From contig JAVMKO010000010.1 of NCBI GenBank assembly GCA_032164245.1, forward strand, positions 25,990,189 to 26,054,188: DNA of 64,000 nucleotides. Direction: 5' to 3'. The translations under genes and the position numbers were made by a program. This document shows positions 36,421 to 49,118 of the stretch, piece by piece (within the stretch, counting starts at the first letter, position 1; every line of letters begins with the position of its first letter). The notes beneath the pieces are model-generated. The model was not told the origin of the DNA. It saw only the letters and a list, made by a program, of their open reading frames with translations, and made no database searches. The stretch comes from Sternotherus odoratus. Its lineage: Eukaryota; Chordata; Testudines; Kinosternidae.

Positions 36421-38424
36421 AGTGTGCAGCTGACACATTTAGCCTTTCCTGGATATGGCAAAACGATTTTGTTCTCAGTAACTTTCATCAGTTTAATTTT
36501 TGTTGCTAACATAGTCAAAAATCCTTTCAAAAGAGATGATCAATGAAGAAAGAAGGTGGTGTGAATAATGCATCCTCTGATCAACTTTCTAACGCCCATG
36601 ATGTTCACTGTCACATCCCTCTAACAGCCTCACTCTTTCTGCTTTATCCCTGCTCCTTAGAAAGAGACTCTTGTTTTGTTGCTTTGTGATCTGCCACAAG
36701 CTGAGGAGCTGAGAAGGGCCAACCTGCATCATGTTATTAGCCATCTGCAGATGGTGACAGCACAACTGAGCTGCTTGAAGCCTGAGTCTATGTGGATTGT
36801 TAGCTAGATGCAGTGAAGGGATATCGTATGTGGCAATGTGCCACATCATAGGCATGGTGGAGGATGGTCTTTATGCTCAGAGAAGCTGCTTTAAGTTTCC
36901 CCAGCTTAGCTGGATAGTTGCTTCTTCAAGTGCCCAGAATCTGCAGAGGCTAGAAAAGAGACCAGTGGGTTTGTGCAGGCTTAAAAAGAAAAAAATCCAC
37001 AACTAACTGAGCTGCCAGGACAGACTGACATTTGGGACATTTTCCATTTTCTAGGACACACAGTCAAAGATTTGGCAATCAGAACTGCCCCATTTAAAAT
37101 GGAACAGCTGTCAACCCTAAGGCTTACAGCATTATTAAATCTAAACCTAATAACATGGAGGTTCACATGCTTATGACAGCTTCTACTGGTCATGTTGCTG
37201 CTCAGAACACACAGACCAAGCATATGCTCTCCAAAGAAGTTCTGTTTATCCTGGAGTGCCTGAAACATCTCAGCTCAAGGCTTGATGACCACAAAGCCAG
37301 AAATTTTGGTTCCAAAGTTAACTGTAATCTGGTCATCTAATTCATGGAAGGGAATTGCATGTTGTCATCAAAACAGAGCTAGCAACCTGAACATGCAACC
37401 AGCATCTTTTAAAAACTACTCATCAGATAACACGGGCATGCATTTGAGAATATTTCCATTGCCACTTCATGCCTGTTTGCATAAAGGCACTTCAAGCTGG
37501 TTGAGAAATGAAACCCGTAACCTCCTCAAGGCAACAGAGGCTTTACAATGTAGCTTTGATGCTATATAATGGTGCTTTCTTTGCAGAGACTCTAAAGGGA
37601 AAAAATCAACTCCCAAATTTCCATATTCCTGTAAGTAGAAACTCGTGCATTTCTAAGTTCCAAAATTTATTTTTTTCCCCATAGCATTTTCACTTTCTTT
37701 GGTTTTCACAATAATTTTGTTAAAACCCAAGATGTATGGGTTGAAGATTCTAAGCACACACCAACCCAACTGAAATATACTCACCAAATACCAGGCCTTC
37801 CAAGATGTTGACAGGGTTACTTTGATCTTCGATACTTTGATCTTCAGCTTTTCCTTAGCAAGAGCAACTACCAGAACTGGAACTGAGCAAGAACTGCAGC
37901 AACCACCAAAAATCTTCAATTAATTTCTTGAGCTTTTAAATAATTGTGCTTTTGCTGTGCTTACAACCATTCTGTTTGCTGTGTATGAATGTTCATGCCA
38001 TCAACTTAGACTGGGATGAATGTTTCTCTAAAGGAGATTTTTCAAAGTTGCAAACCTTCAGCTTTATTTTACTGTGTGTGAGGGTGAGCGCTGAAAGTGT
38101 TTGTGTACTTACTCAATGTGGGAGCAGAAATTATGTGAGCAACCACCACCACTCAATACAATACATCCTCTTAGTGAAATACCTCCTTACATTTCTACAT
38201 ATATTGTCTCTTCATTGAAATCTTAGTGAAATACCAGATTATGCATATTACACATGCATCCTGATTAGCAAGAACGGGATCACCGGTTCCTGTGCATGAG
38301 AGACATAATCCTATTCTTGCTGATCAGAGAATTAAAATTCCAGTAGTGTTATCTGGCCTATCAGTGCTGCTTGTCCCAGCAATATCAAAGGTGCAGTACA
38401 TCAAGACTACATGTCTTTTAAAAG
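36421..38424. other. Intronic stretch, no recognised feature
   Basis: About 2 kb with no recognised mobile element or exon. Confidence 0.25.
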
Positions 38425-38625
38425 GTATGTCTACACTGGTTGCTAGGGGAAAAAGAAGAGGAAAGTACCCTCTGGCAGGCTGGAGCAATTTGTATGGTGG
38501 GGGTGCTGAGATACATTGAACCAAACTGTAAACCCTTTATATGCTGGAAACCACTTCAAGCCAGGGGGTGTGGCAGCATACCCAGCACCCCAGTTACAGC
38601 ACCTTTGCATCCTGAAGAATTCCAA
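38425..38625. repeat. Repeat-derived block beginning with a GGTATGTCTACACT terminus
   Basis: AGGTATGTCTACACTGG at 38424 matches the MITE terminus class of 36162. The following CAGGGGGTGTGGCAGCATAC and GTGGGGGTGCTGAGATAC resemble another interspersed repeat rich in GGTGCTG. Boundaries and families are unresolved. Confidence 0.4.
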
Positions 38626-39009
38626 TACATTTAAAACACATTGACAGTAAAGGAGCCTCAGCCAGCCAACAGCTTGTATATTGGGCCCAGAAATTTGACT
38701 GAAGCAAGTTGGGATGCCCATAGTCAGAAGAAGCAATTTTTCTATTTGGTTAATGCTATGCAATATTTTTACTTCTGTTGTTGGCACAAAATAGTTGCAG
38801 TCCCCAAAGCATTACCAATAGCACTATACACTTATCCACAAGTTTAAGAAGCATAAGTGACTATAACTAGGAAGTTTTTAAAATGTTGGTTAACACCAGA
38901 AAATTAGAAGATACAGATTAATAAAATATACCTGTTATATTTTTAATGAATTTTATGAGCCACCCAGCTATTACAGAAGTGGGGGGTTATAGAAGTGTGT
39001 TACATACAA

Positions 39010-39215
39010 CAGACAGGACTTTTATGCATAGATATCAAAGCACTTTACAAAGGAGGTTACATACCATTATCCCTATTTTACAAACGGGGAAATTGAGGCC
39101 CAGAGAGACAATGCAGCTTGCCCAAGGTCATGCAGCAGGCCAGAAGTAGATCTAGGACTGTAACCCAGGTGTTCCGATTCCCAGCCCAGTGCCCTATCTA
39201 CTGGACAACACTGCT
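39010..39215 (-). mobile_element. MIR SINE
   Basis: TTATCCCTATTTTACAAACG, GGAAATTGAGGCCCAGAGAG, CTTGCCCAAGGTCATGCAGC and TAACCCAGGTGTTCCGATTC appear in the order of the reverse complement of MIR. Well preserved across the core for such an old family. It lies about 520 bp upstream of KLF13 exon 2. Confidence 0.8.
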
Positions 39216-39732
39216 TCTTTGTATAACCTATGTTTGGTCCTGGTGGTATCAAGTCCTCATACTTCATCATCGCCTTTGTGATCCGCCACAGAAACTGACC
39301 TTGTGAAATCTTCTCAGGTTTTACAGTGAGCCAAGTTGAGGCTGAGATATCACTTTGGGGGTTCAGAGAGTGCTCTGCAGATTCAGTGCAGATATGATTA
39401 ATAAAGTCCATAGTTGCATAGAGTGGGCCAGATTTTCAGGGTACTGAGCTCCCACGTCTGTCCTTGCCTTCACTGAGATTGGCAGGTGCTCCGTACCTCT
39501 GAAGATAAAACCATTCACTAAAGTCACTCGTTATACGGCGCTCCCAGTAACTTGCAATACAACAGCAGCCTCCTCTTCAATGAACAGACCTTTCATCTGC
39601 CTCCCTCTGGGAGGAATGACATTCACTCCATCCTCACCTCCCACATTTTTCCTCTTTTGTACAGAAAATATGCAAAACGTGCTTGCATTGCTAGCCCTTG
39701 TAATTACAAAGACCGTGTTATTCTTTTTGCAG

Positions 39733-40025
39733 GAGAGAGGCCTTTTGAATGCAGCTGGCAAGAATGCAATAAGAAGTTTGCCCGCTCCGATGAGCTGGCC
39801 CGGCACTACCGCACTCACACTGGAGAGAAGAAGTTCGGCTGCCCTCTCTGCGAGAAGCGGTTCATGCGCAGTGACCACCTGACGAAGCACGCCCGTCGCC
39901 ATGCTAACTTCCATCCCAGCATGCTCAAGAGGCGGAGCGGCAGCAGTTCCAGAACGGGGTCCGTCAGTGACTATAGCCGTTCGGATGCATCGAGCCCCAC
40001 TATCAGCCCTGCCAGCTCCCCGTAA
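39733..40025 (+). CDS. KLF13: Kruppel-like factor 13, coding exon 2 (residues 181-277 and stop)
   Basis: This exon completes the codon for G181 and encodes fingers 2 and 3 and the C-terminal tail. Finger 2 ligands are C187, C192, H205 and H209; finger 3 ligands are C217, C220, H233 and H237, joined by the TGEKKF linker. DNA-contact helices [10 protein letters not shown] and [11 protein letters not shown] are the KLF/Sp type that reads GC/CACCC boxes. The tail ends [24 protein letters not shown], essentially the KLF13 C-terminus and unlike KLF9. The acceptor is TTCTTTTTGCAG just before 39733 and the stop is TAA at 40023-40025. The product is 277 residues, slightly shorter than the roughly 288 of human. 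No frameshift or lost ligand is seen. Confidence 0.97.
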
Positions 40026-43000
40026 ACCTACCTGCACTGGATGTCAGCACTTTTCCTCTGACACTTATTGTGGAGTTGAATTTGTGTTGCATGCGGTTTT
40101 AAAACCGTTGCTTGTTTTGTTTTGTTTTTTCAAATCAGTAAGTAGCTGCCTCTCACTGCAACTTCAAAACAAGAACTCTTCACCTCGCCAAACAGGTGGC
40201 TGGTCTAACCTCACGGACAGATGGATCTTAATGTCCCACTTAGTGGCTCCTGCTGCCTCAATATTTCATATGTTTTACAGCCATAAACAGATGCTCTTGA
40301 TTGTTTATATATATATATAAAAAAACAGAAAACCTTAAAAAAACCTATATCTATAATTCACCTCAGGTGTCCGAGCAGTTTTGAGAGATTGGATTGCACA
40401 ACACAAGCATAAATACAGTTACAATTCAGTTGTGTTGAGCTTACCCCCCCCCACCCCTCTCCTTTCTCAGGGATGGCTATTTATATTACACAATAAGTAC
40501 AATGAAGACATACCTTTGCCGCAACCTTACTCTGTAAATATATTTGCACACAGAAGCATTTTGTTTGTTTTTTCCCCACGTTTGCGAAAAAAACTAACAA
40601 ACTAGTACTGGAAGTTAGTGCCAGGCTCTTTTATTGCTTGATTTCAGTTACACCCTACCTTTGGGGGGTCCACGTTTTCATGGAGATACCCTTCGCTTTT
40701 GAGAGCAAGCAATCCTTTCACTTCTCACCGCAGATGCTCCAAAAACCAACTTCCTGTTGCAAAAATCTTCCTGTCCGAGTTGGATAAACTTTTCTTTTTT
40801 AAGCTAGATTAACTTCCGAGAAAGATTTCTAAATGAGATGCCTTAATCAAATAATCTAAATACAAGGAAACACATTTACACTGGGTAACAGCTTTTCCAG
40901 CAAGGTGGCATGGAATTTTAGAGGCATTTTGTCTTCTATCTCTCTGCACTGCCTATCAAATATGGGACCAACGAATTATTAAAGCAAACCCCATTGACTT
41001 GAACAACTTTCTTTTCTTTTAAGAACTGAGAAAACATTGTAGCTGAACCAAGGCCCATCAAAACTTTTATCAAGGTACTTGCCTACTGTACAGCTGGATG
41101 CTAACACAAAGAAATTGCTTAAGACAAGTTTCTGCACACTGTTGCATCATAAATGTGGTCACTGATAAAAAGGAAACAAAAAACATGCATTTTTTAAAAA
41201 GTGTTACAAAAATGGTGTTTTAGCTCAAAAAACACTTCAGGCTTCTCTTTCACCGGTAAAGCAGCATTCTATAAAGCAATGTCCCTTTCACCTACGAGAC
41301 ATTGTATATTAAAAAGGGGAATTTTGATTTTTCTATTAATTTTTAATATTAGACCACTTTATCAGGTATATATCTGTGCTTTACAAATGGTATATAATAT
41401 AACAAAGGATCAGAATATTGTGATGTCACAGAGACCTCATTGTCAGAAAATATACTTTGTTTGGATTGGCTGGTTCATATGGTGCATATTAAAAATTCAG
41501 GTGCTTTTGGTTTTGGATTATTTTTAACGTTACTGTAAAGAATAAATGCAGTCAAGTGTAGCACAGTGAAAAGAAACTCAATACACCAAACCTGCTGTTT
41601 GACATAAAGTGAATGCCTCCATATTCCAAAGGAGTCTTGATCCATATGTTACTCGCTGCTTTGCATTGATCCAATTTTACTAGGTTTTTTTTAAAAAAAT
41701 TGTACTGTATATTAACTGTGAGAGGCTAGTACATTATAGATTTGTAAGTAGTTTCATAGGTACTTGCATACCATTTACATTGTTGATAATAACAAGCGCT
41801 CTTTCAGTTGTATGATTGGTAACTACTTAAACACAGGTTAAAGTGCAGATATTTCAGTATTTTTGTGTATATTTGTTTCAAACATCATCTTTACAAAAAC
41901 AATTTTTTTCTATTGAATTGTAAAATCACATAAGGCTGGACATTCTGGTTTCATATGATGGATGGAAAAAGCCTTTTGATAGAAATCCGACTATTATTTA
42001 ACTTGTGTGATGAATTGCCTAAACACTGTCCGTTTAGGAAAAGCCATGTTCATTTACCTCCCTAGTTACAATTGTTGTAAACTTTTCTGATAAAATATAC
42101 AATGTTGACATTTTAATACAATTCAGGTAGCAGGAATTCACTTTCCAATAGCTTTTGCAGCTCATAGAAGTACTTTTGTGCTGTAGTTAGTAAAGGAACA
42201 ATAAAGACAACTAGTTTAGAGAATTGTACTTGTCAGTTGTACGTAGTGCACATACTCTTAAAACAATTCATTAAGTGTAAAAAATATTTCTATCATGAAT
42301 AAATCTTACTATAGGGATAATGATATAGGAAACAAAACTGAAAACAAAGGATGATTACAAAGTACTCATCAAAAAAGTGATGGCCTTTATATGTTATGGC
42401 TTCAATCAGGTATGATTTATCATCTCCAAAGAAAGCACTATTTTCCTTCTTAGTTCTATTGCATATGCAGAATACAATTCCATTCCACCCATTACAATAA
42501 ATGGTGACAATGATTTAAAATAGTTCTTGACCTATCACTGAAGGCAAAATTCAACTTTATAGGGTATACTATGAATTAATGTAACTCAGGTAAAGATATG
42601 GATTAGTTTAGAAGCAAAATGCTTTGACAGTCTCAGTCTAGCTGCAGCAAAAGTTTGTTCCTACTGCTCTAGCAGCACAGGAAGAGGATAATAAAACGGT
42701 TCTGAATAAATCTTTCTCCCAGACAATAAACTGTAGCTTTTGTTGCCCTGCTCCTGAAAATAATTGGATTCATTCTGTAAAGTTAGATGGAAGCAAAAGT
42801 ATTGAATGCAAGCTGTTCTCAATGGAATTGCCAACTCAACGAAATAATCTCAAGAGAAATACCATGAGACCAATTTTATTATTAAATTGGGGGAGTATCT
42901 ACAACAAATCTTCAAAACTTTTGAATTTCTTCCACCTCAGAGATAAAATTTTGTAGTTAATATTCAGATCTGTCATGTGTTAAGACCCTGGATAGAGTTT

Positions 43001-45420
43001 CAAAACTTACATTAAATGCTTTCTATATTAGTGGCCATAAAGATTATCAACATTTAGGTTCTTGTTAATGCCAGTTTAATAATGACCCACACTAGTGCAT
43101 CTGTTAATGGATCAGCAAATTGATTCAGAGATACAATGAAGAATCCCCACAATCCACTCCATTGGTTGTTTTAGAACTGAATCTGAACAGCACTTCTCTC
43201 AAGATTCTCTTAGCTAAAGAGACCGTTTTGGTTTCTCCAGCATTGTCCAGAAGCAGAAGTGGCAGCAATATCATAAGATTCTGTCCTCATTCCTCAGTTT
43301 TTGCAGACTCAAGTAGCCTAGACTGTTCAGATAAAACATTTGAAATCTGGATGCTTATCCAAACAGACCCCAAATGCCAAACCTTTTGCTGTTTTATCCA
43401 ACATTCTGACTTAAAAATTAATCTCTCATTACTACACCCAACTGCACATTCAGGATACACTGCTTTGGCTAAGTACAAATTCTGCCCATTCTTCCATGTC
43501 AAGTGCCTATCTGCTTCCTCCCAAGCACAGAGATATGCTGATATGGCTGGACCTGTACAATGGAATTGCCTTGAGATTTAAAATGTTTGGTTTTATTCAA
43601 CAATAAAATTCATTAATAGCAGCAAACAAGAAAACCTTTAGGATTTGTTTACAGCTGTCCTCAGCCCAGGTCCTAGCTACTTTTGCTGTAGTTAAACTGA
43701 AGTGCCATGATGTATGAAGAGCCTACACCACTGAAAACGACCATTTTAGTTTTCTTGAAAATTATAAAGACTGCTGTTCTTCTCCATTAAACTAAAGTCT
43801 GTAAACTACACAGTTTGATATAAACTCTGCTTTATGTTTTATCAACATTAAGGAGTTAATTTTGTTGTTGAGGTGGAACCAGCACGATTTGAGGACAGTA
43901 GTTTGTTCCCTCCGTGGGTTTCTACTTAGATACTTTTACATATACACATTTATTCTAGTTACCGGAAAATTGCAATAGGATCCATTGGACATAGTTTAAC
44001 TTCCCTCTGTGCAAAACCCAAAGTGCATTAATGGCTATAAAACTTCAGTTTCCTGTCCTGCTTCCTAGAAAGGAATCCAGCATGGTAAGCTCTATGCAGC
44101 TGGGTTTATGTGTCATATGAGGTGCCCCCCCGCCCCCATCCTTAAAGTTTGCAAAGTAATTGCTGCCTTACTTTTGTAGCATTAATTTGTTTACATTGGG
44201 TAAAGGTATATATTTATAACAAAACAACAAAATCCTATGTTTGATAGGAACACCTGATTTCTATATAAGATGACATGCCATCTTATATGTACCCTATCTT
44301 CTTTACTGCATTATTACTTGCAATAAATTCTAGTCCTGCAAGCTTCTGTACAGATTTAAACCCTCATTACCTTGTATCAAGAAGTTCAATGCTTTTTGTA
44401 TGTTTTATATAGCCAGTGTAGAGTCAGGTATAGGAAATGGCCATGTAAGCGCTCATGAAATCCTCATTCGATTTCACACCTGGCTTTGTTCAGAGTATCT
44501 GATGTGAGTTCTAAGTTTTGTACTCCGAGAATTGTTATGTTTTGAGAACTTGCTTCATGAACAAAGAATAAGGCAAACAAGACCCTCTATATTTAAAGCT
44601 TGCCTTCTCATAGCCACTTGTGTTGCTAATTTCACCAACTGATGCCCCCAAACTGACTTTCTGTTACTCCCATATGCCCCATGTTTGTGCGTATAGATGC
44701 TCATGTGTAGATTATGACAGTGAGCAGTATAGTGGGTTCATATATTTTTAAGTGCTGGGGATGACTATATAGCCAGCAGGTGGAAGAGAACATAACTGAG
44801 TAGTGCTTGTTTATCCCCAAAAGAATGAAAAATATAGAGTGCAAGAAACAATACTTGAGGGAATGTCAACAGAGCAATGAGAGGTATCACTAGTTGTAAC
44901 AAAATGGCCGAGTCTGACCCAAAACCTTAGAAACAAATAATCTTGGGACTTTGGGAGAATTTGAATCTTCATCTGAAATTTGGGGTTTAGACCCATCTTT
45001 AGTTACAACCATAGTTAGTTGTGTATGTACATTGTGTGTGTGTACGTGCGCACCTGTTCATGTGCGGACACACGTTTTATAGACATATTTTTCACTTTTG
45101 GTGAAATTTGATGTTACACGCATCATTTTTACCTGGACAGTTTTATCGACAGCATTTCAATGCTTTCCTGGGTCACTTTTTACCTTTCTAAATCACTACA
45201 TTGAAGTATTACAGTTGTACAGTTATATGCTGATCTATTCTTGCTCTGCTGTAACTTTTTATGTATTTTGTACTGCATAGAGTATATATTGTGACAATGT
45301 TCTAAGCAAAAAAAGATTAAAAAAAATAAAAATACCCCAGTTGTAAAATACCATCTTAACTTGTATGCATGGTTAATGACATTTACATTTTAAAATAAAA
45401 TTTATAATTAAAAAAGATTT
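40026..45420 (+). other. KLF13: KLF13 3' untranslated region
   Basis: The 5.4 kb after the stop is AT-rich, free of recognised mobile elements, and ends at clustered poly(A) signals, as expected for the long 3'UTR of KLF13. Internal AATAAA-type signals (about 41541, 42200, 42298, 42704 and 43602) could give shorter isoforms. A (TA)n run lies at about 40306-40319. The 153-codon open frame at 43120-43581 has no recognisable domain and is likely chance. The 3' end position is inferred. Confidence 0.7.
45325..45399 (+). promoter_or_regulatory. Likely distal poly(A) signals of KLF13
   Basis: Two AATAAA hexamers at 45325-45330 and 45394-45399, the second followed by TTTGTTATTCCTGTCATTTT as a U/GU-rich downstream element. 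Cleavage would fall at about 45412-45422. Inference from motifs only. Confidence 0.55.
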
Positions 45421-45429
45421 GTTATTCCT

Positions 45430-47455
45430 GTCATTTTCCTTTTCTTGAGCAGTAGAGGAAAGGTATTTATGCAGCTGCTAGGAATTTTTTTCTCCTAAAT
45501 GGAAATAATTACTTTTCAGTTGGACAAAAAATAAGGGAAGGTTTATACATCCAAACAAAACAAAAACAAAAAAACCCACCTTAGTGGAAACAGATTTTCT
45601 TTCAGATACTGATTTCATTTACAGGTTTTTGAATGTCATAGCTCTGATTAAACATAGTATTATTGTAAAACTGAGTAAATTTAATATCAGTAGAAACTCT
45701 ATGCATGAGATTGATACATATATTTGCTCTTTTTTGCCTTTAACTGGAATTTTATGATTTCAGAGTCAAATCCAGAAGTCTTTACCGAAGACTTATGCTC
45801 CCAATAATCCCATTAACTTCAGTTTTGTTGTTCTGACCCATGTCAACCAATTGGGAGGTGGGGGGTGGGGGGCGGGAAGGGGGAAGCAGAGTGAGGGCAA
45901 CTGCCTTCAGTGGTGTTACTGAGCATAATCAATCTGTGAAGGGTAAGTGGTGATCAATAGCTTCAATGAGAGTGGTTAAAATTCAAATTTTAAGGCCTGA
46001 TGCATTCAAGAGCTCTTCAATTCCCTGTATACTACCATATTTCTGTGGTTTGGCGCTTGGGGGCGGGGTGGACGACGGGACACTTTCCCAAGTCTAGTTT
46101 ATGTAAATCAAATAACCAAGTGCACAGACATTTCCTATGGTCCATTAGCTTGAAAGTTCTTCTACAATGACCGAAGCCCTGAAATACACATTTTAAAAAA
46201 TATAGTTTCAGGAATGAACAACCACCAACTATAGAGAAAACAGAAAAGTGCATATTAATGCTGAAAGGGAATGTAATAATTGTGAACTGGGCTGCATATG
46301 CAGCATTAGACAGTCAAATGCATCCATTTCCCCCTTATTTTTGAATAATGCAGGGGTAGATGAATAGATTTTCTTCAAACTTGCAAGTAGGATGAAAAAA
46401 ACCCAAATTCCCTACTAAAGGTCATTTCTTGGGAAAATTAGGAGCCACTGAAAATAAGAATAAAAGTGATTTCTCGACCATAAGTACTGAGTTGCTGCCT
46501 TAATTCTATAATGCTATATACCTATGCATCCAGACACCCACACATTTAGATGTATATGTTAACACATTCTAATCCAGAGGAGAAACTGCTGTTGTCAGGT
46601 TGATAAATGTATGAGGTTTCTGCCTTGCCTGACTCAACACTTTATCATTAAATGTTAACCTTGGCAGATGTCCATCTGTTCAGAAGATAATAAATAGATC
46701 ATGTAGCTGGATCTACAATGGGATTTTCCTATGGTTACCTGCAATTGCATCTCTAAGTGTCAGAATACTCCTCCTTAAGTTTCATTCCTCCTGGTTTTCA
46801 AGGAAACAAACCCACAGTATATGTGCTAACTGATCACAGGAGACTAATTAGAACTACAAAAATATAAATGCAGTGGAGATAGAGACTGAAAGAGGAGAGA
46901 GCAGAGAGAAAGGAGACTAAAGCAGAAAAAAAGATGGGAGAAATATGAAGGCCAAAAGGATCAGAGAGCCCAACATTTGAGCAGGCCAAAAGGTTATAGC
47001 CTAGACCCACTGGGCTCAAAAATCTCAGGGCTGGCTAGCTGATATTTTCAAATACCAGATTGTGCTATGCTTGCTAGCAGCAAAGTGTAGGGCAAAAAAG
47101 TAGGGAGCTATGTCATATGCCAATTAAATAGGGTAGGCAGATGTACCTAACCACAATGAGTTTGTGGCAATGCTTAGGGCATAAGCAGGGAGGTGGGGGA
47201 AGGCATTAATGGGCTTCTTGAGGATTATTCCAGACATGGGAGGGGAGTCTGGATGTGAAACATCTGAGACAGGCTGCAGCAGGAGAGGTGCAGGAAGCAC
47301 GAGAGAATGTGTGTGAGAGAGAGCCACACACACATTTGCTGGGAGCCAGGATAGTACTTTGGGCAACTCACTGAACAGACGATACAAGTCTAGGAAGAGA
47401 CTCCAGCGTGGGATTTCAGATGAGATAGGGCCCTTAAGGCCTATAAGTGAAGTAC
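45430..47455. other. Intergenic, no recognised feature
   Basis: AT-rich sequence beyond the KLF13 3' end without recognised exon or confident mobile element. Confidence 0.3.
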
Positions 47456-47463
47456 TGCTAGAG

Positions 47464-47578
47464 TAGGGTGACCAGATGTCCTGATTTTATAGGGATAATC
47501 TGGATTTTTGGGTCTTTTAGGCTCCTATTACCCTCCACCTCCATCCTGATTTTTCACACTTGCTGTCTGGTCACCCTA
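47464..47578. mobile_element. Short hAT-type MITE with perfect 8-bp target duplication
   Basis: Ends TAGGGTGACCAGATGTCC and (inverted right end) TAGGGTGACCAGACAGC match. TGCTAGAG lies directly outside on both sides (47456-47463 and 47579-47586). At 115 bp it is the minimal form of the family to which the large cargo-bearing element at 21300 appears related (TAGG(G/C)TGACCA termini). Confidence 0.9.
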
Positions 47579-47586
47579 TGCTAGAG

Positions 47587-49109
47587 AGACCTAAATAATA
47601 ACCTGCTAATTACTCTACATACTCAAAGAGAAAAAACAGTCTAAATGTAATTGTTGTCTCATCATAACTGTAAATAAACAATCAACCTGCCCTACTGATT
47701 GGCGATGGCAGGAGGCAAATTTATTCTTTTGGCTACCACTGGCTGGAGTGAAGGTTCATCTGACAAGGGGGGGAAGGTGCTATCAGGGCTGGGCTAAGAG
47801 AAGCCCTTAGTGTGGTTCTGCTTCTAGCTTGCTGAGCTCACATTTGCTCTAGTGTCAATGAATAGACTTTACTGACTGAGCAAGAGTGGGCCTGAGCCTG
47901 CCAACCGGGGTGAGGCAAACTCACAGGCAGGCCAAAACGCAACAAAGCCAGAAGCAATTGTTCTCCAGCTCACTGTGCATGTTTAGATGAGGCAGAATCT
48001 AAATCCAGGACACAAGTCTTTTGCACTTTATGTGCATTTTTTTATGGACGCAAGCCTGCCACCTACAGGCAGGAGGGGAACGAATGCCGTGCTGTCTCTA
48101 CTGCATGTACTGTACGGACTGCTTCACCTCTCCGTGGGATCATATGGACCTCAGAAAAGACAACTAGGTTGAGTGGCAGCGAGTAGAAATAGCAATCGAG
48201 AGAGGTTTGAAAGGAGTGAGGTGGTGGGAAGAAAGATGGCTCTGATAGTGACACTTTGCACAGAGTGGAGGGTACAGCATGTCATTCCTCAGTAAATGGG
48301 ATCCTGTGTCTTTAAGAACTGAGTGTTTGCATTTTCCCAGGCTCTCTTATTGCAGCACTAACTCACTAAGTGAGTCATTTCTGTAAGATCCTGGAGACAA
48401 AATAGATACAAACCATAACAAAACAACAGCAACGGAAAGAGAGAGACTCCTCCCCTCCCCCCTTTATACCAATAATCCAAACATACCAAAACATTCCCAG
48501 TGGAGGAGAAACAAGAAACAGAAACAACTATTTAGCTGTCTCCTGAGTCTCTTTGGGGCAAGAAGTTTTTAGCTACTCATTGCCACATATAGTAAATCGC
48601 GATGAGAGTTTGCTGCCTTTTATTTATAAACATCCAAGGCTCTGGATTTCCCCCCTCAGACTTTGTTTTTTCCTCAGCAAGTCAGATGGATATTTGAATA
48701 TCCCACTCATTTACGATAATACTCCTACCCTCTTTCTCCCCGCCCCTGGCCGCCTGCAACCTCACTTTAATAGCCCCTATTTAAGAGCCTGCCTCTCAGC
48801 CACCATCTCCAGACACGGAGGATGGGATGGGCACTCCCTTCAGTGCCCAGACCCCAAGCCATAATTAACCAAGTTTCCTATGCCAAAATGCTGAATCAAC
48901 ACAGATCAGGACCCAACAGAGTATATTTTTCCTTCTTTGTGTTAAATATCCCCCCTTTTTATCCTATGATTGTTCCTATGCGGATAGCAACTTTGATCCC
49001 TACAACATTGTGGATAACTGAGGTACATGCACTTGATGCAGTAATAATGAGGATATGGCATACATCCAAATCTTTAGCCTCTTAAAAACAAGTCGCACTC
49101 TTCAGTCAT
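47587..49109. other. Intergenic, no recognised feature
   Basis: About 1.5 kb without recognised exon or repeat. Confidence 0.3.
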
Positions 49110-49118
49110 ATGCTAAAT

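Noticed and set aside
43120..43581. 153-codon open frame
   Set aside because: Lies inside the KLF13 3'UTR and has no recognisable domain. One frame of this length is plausible by chance in 64 kb over six frames.
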